Source of the DNA: Rhodococcus sp. KRD197
GTDB taxonomy: Bacteria; Actinomycetota; Actinomycetes; Mycobacteriales; Mycobacteriaceae
Reading direction: 5' to 3'
Assembly (NCBI RefSeq): GCF_017168235.1
Contig: NZ_JABFAO010000011.1
Location: forward strand, 814,796 to 878,795
DNA length: 64,000 bases
Shown here: positions 63,997 through 64,000 of the stretch, one piece after another
Layout of the letters: each line of letters starts with the position of its first letter
Position numbering within the stretch: position 1 is the stretch's first letter
The notes under the pieces: generated by a model
What the model saw: the letters and a program-made list of their open reading frames with translations, nothing else
Databases searched by the model: none
What the model was told of the DNA's origin: nothing
Translations under genes and position numbers: made by a program

Positions 63997-64000
63997 CCGA

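Noticed and set aside
1..64000. CRISPR arrays, tRNA or rRNA genes
   Set aside because: No regularly spaced repeats and no recognisable tRNA or rRNA stretches were found when reading through the sequence.

Overview
The window is GC-rich actinobacterial DNA, most likely from a Rhodococcus or Rhodococcoides-type mycolic-acid bacterium. This is an inference from codon use, from the trxA-cwlM pair typical of the oriC-proximal region in this group, and from the style of the IclR, TetR, beta-oxidation and heat-shock genes. No tRNA, rRNA or CRISPR array was seen.

Region 1 (1-20.9 kb) looks like ordinary chromosome. It holds a carbohydrate-use cluster (alpha/beta hydrolase, lipoprotein-dependent ABC importer without its own ATPase, enolase-superfamily dehydratase, IclR regulator, FGGY kinase), a TetR regulator, a fatty-acid pair (acyl-CoA dehydrogenase and 3-hydroxyacyl-CoA dehydrogenase) bracketed by two related palindromic repeats, an SDR, two acyltransferases, a GntP permease, an ABC-2 exporter and a copper module (CopZ plus a P1B-type ATPase behind a CsoR-like palindrome).

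Region 2 (20.9-26.5 kb) is mobile debris: a truncated SGNH hydrolase, two divergent serine recombinases, a broken ISL3-type transposase, a membrane protein, and a tniB remnant with an intact tniQ.

Region 3 (26.5-38.7 kb) is a stress island: an HtrA-like lipoprotein protease, a glycine-zipper general stress protein, then dnaK-grpE-cbpA-cbpM-clpB in one tight run, followed by a deletion-fused thioredoxin/thioredoxin-reductase relic, a DUF1931 histone-fold protein, a frameshifted PAS-ANTAR gene and a broken second copy of the region-2 membrane protein. It probably gives a mobile second protein-quality-control set in addition to the housekeeping chaperones.

Region 4 (38.7-46.4 kb) carries, on the minus strand, three overlapping large tyrosine-recombinase-like genes followed by a tniB lacking its Walker A part and a tniQ. 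A truncated fourth integrase lies at the upstream edge. With the left tniB/tniQ pair, the stress island is enclosed by two inward-facing, degenerate TniB/TniQ modules.

Region 5 (46.6-64 kb) is plasmid- or ICE-like. It contains an operon of unknown small proteins, a MobC/relaxase pair with a plausible oriT, a two-gene Pycsar-type anti-phage system (nucleotide cyclase plus membrane effector), a stand-alone PD-(D/E)XK-like protein, and a long minus-strand transfer operon with a VirD4/TraG-type coupling protein and lipoprotein. A core chromosomal segment (trxA-cwlM) sits inside it, between two parts of what appears to be one PLD-like gene.
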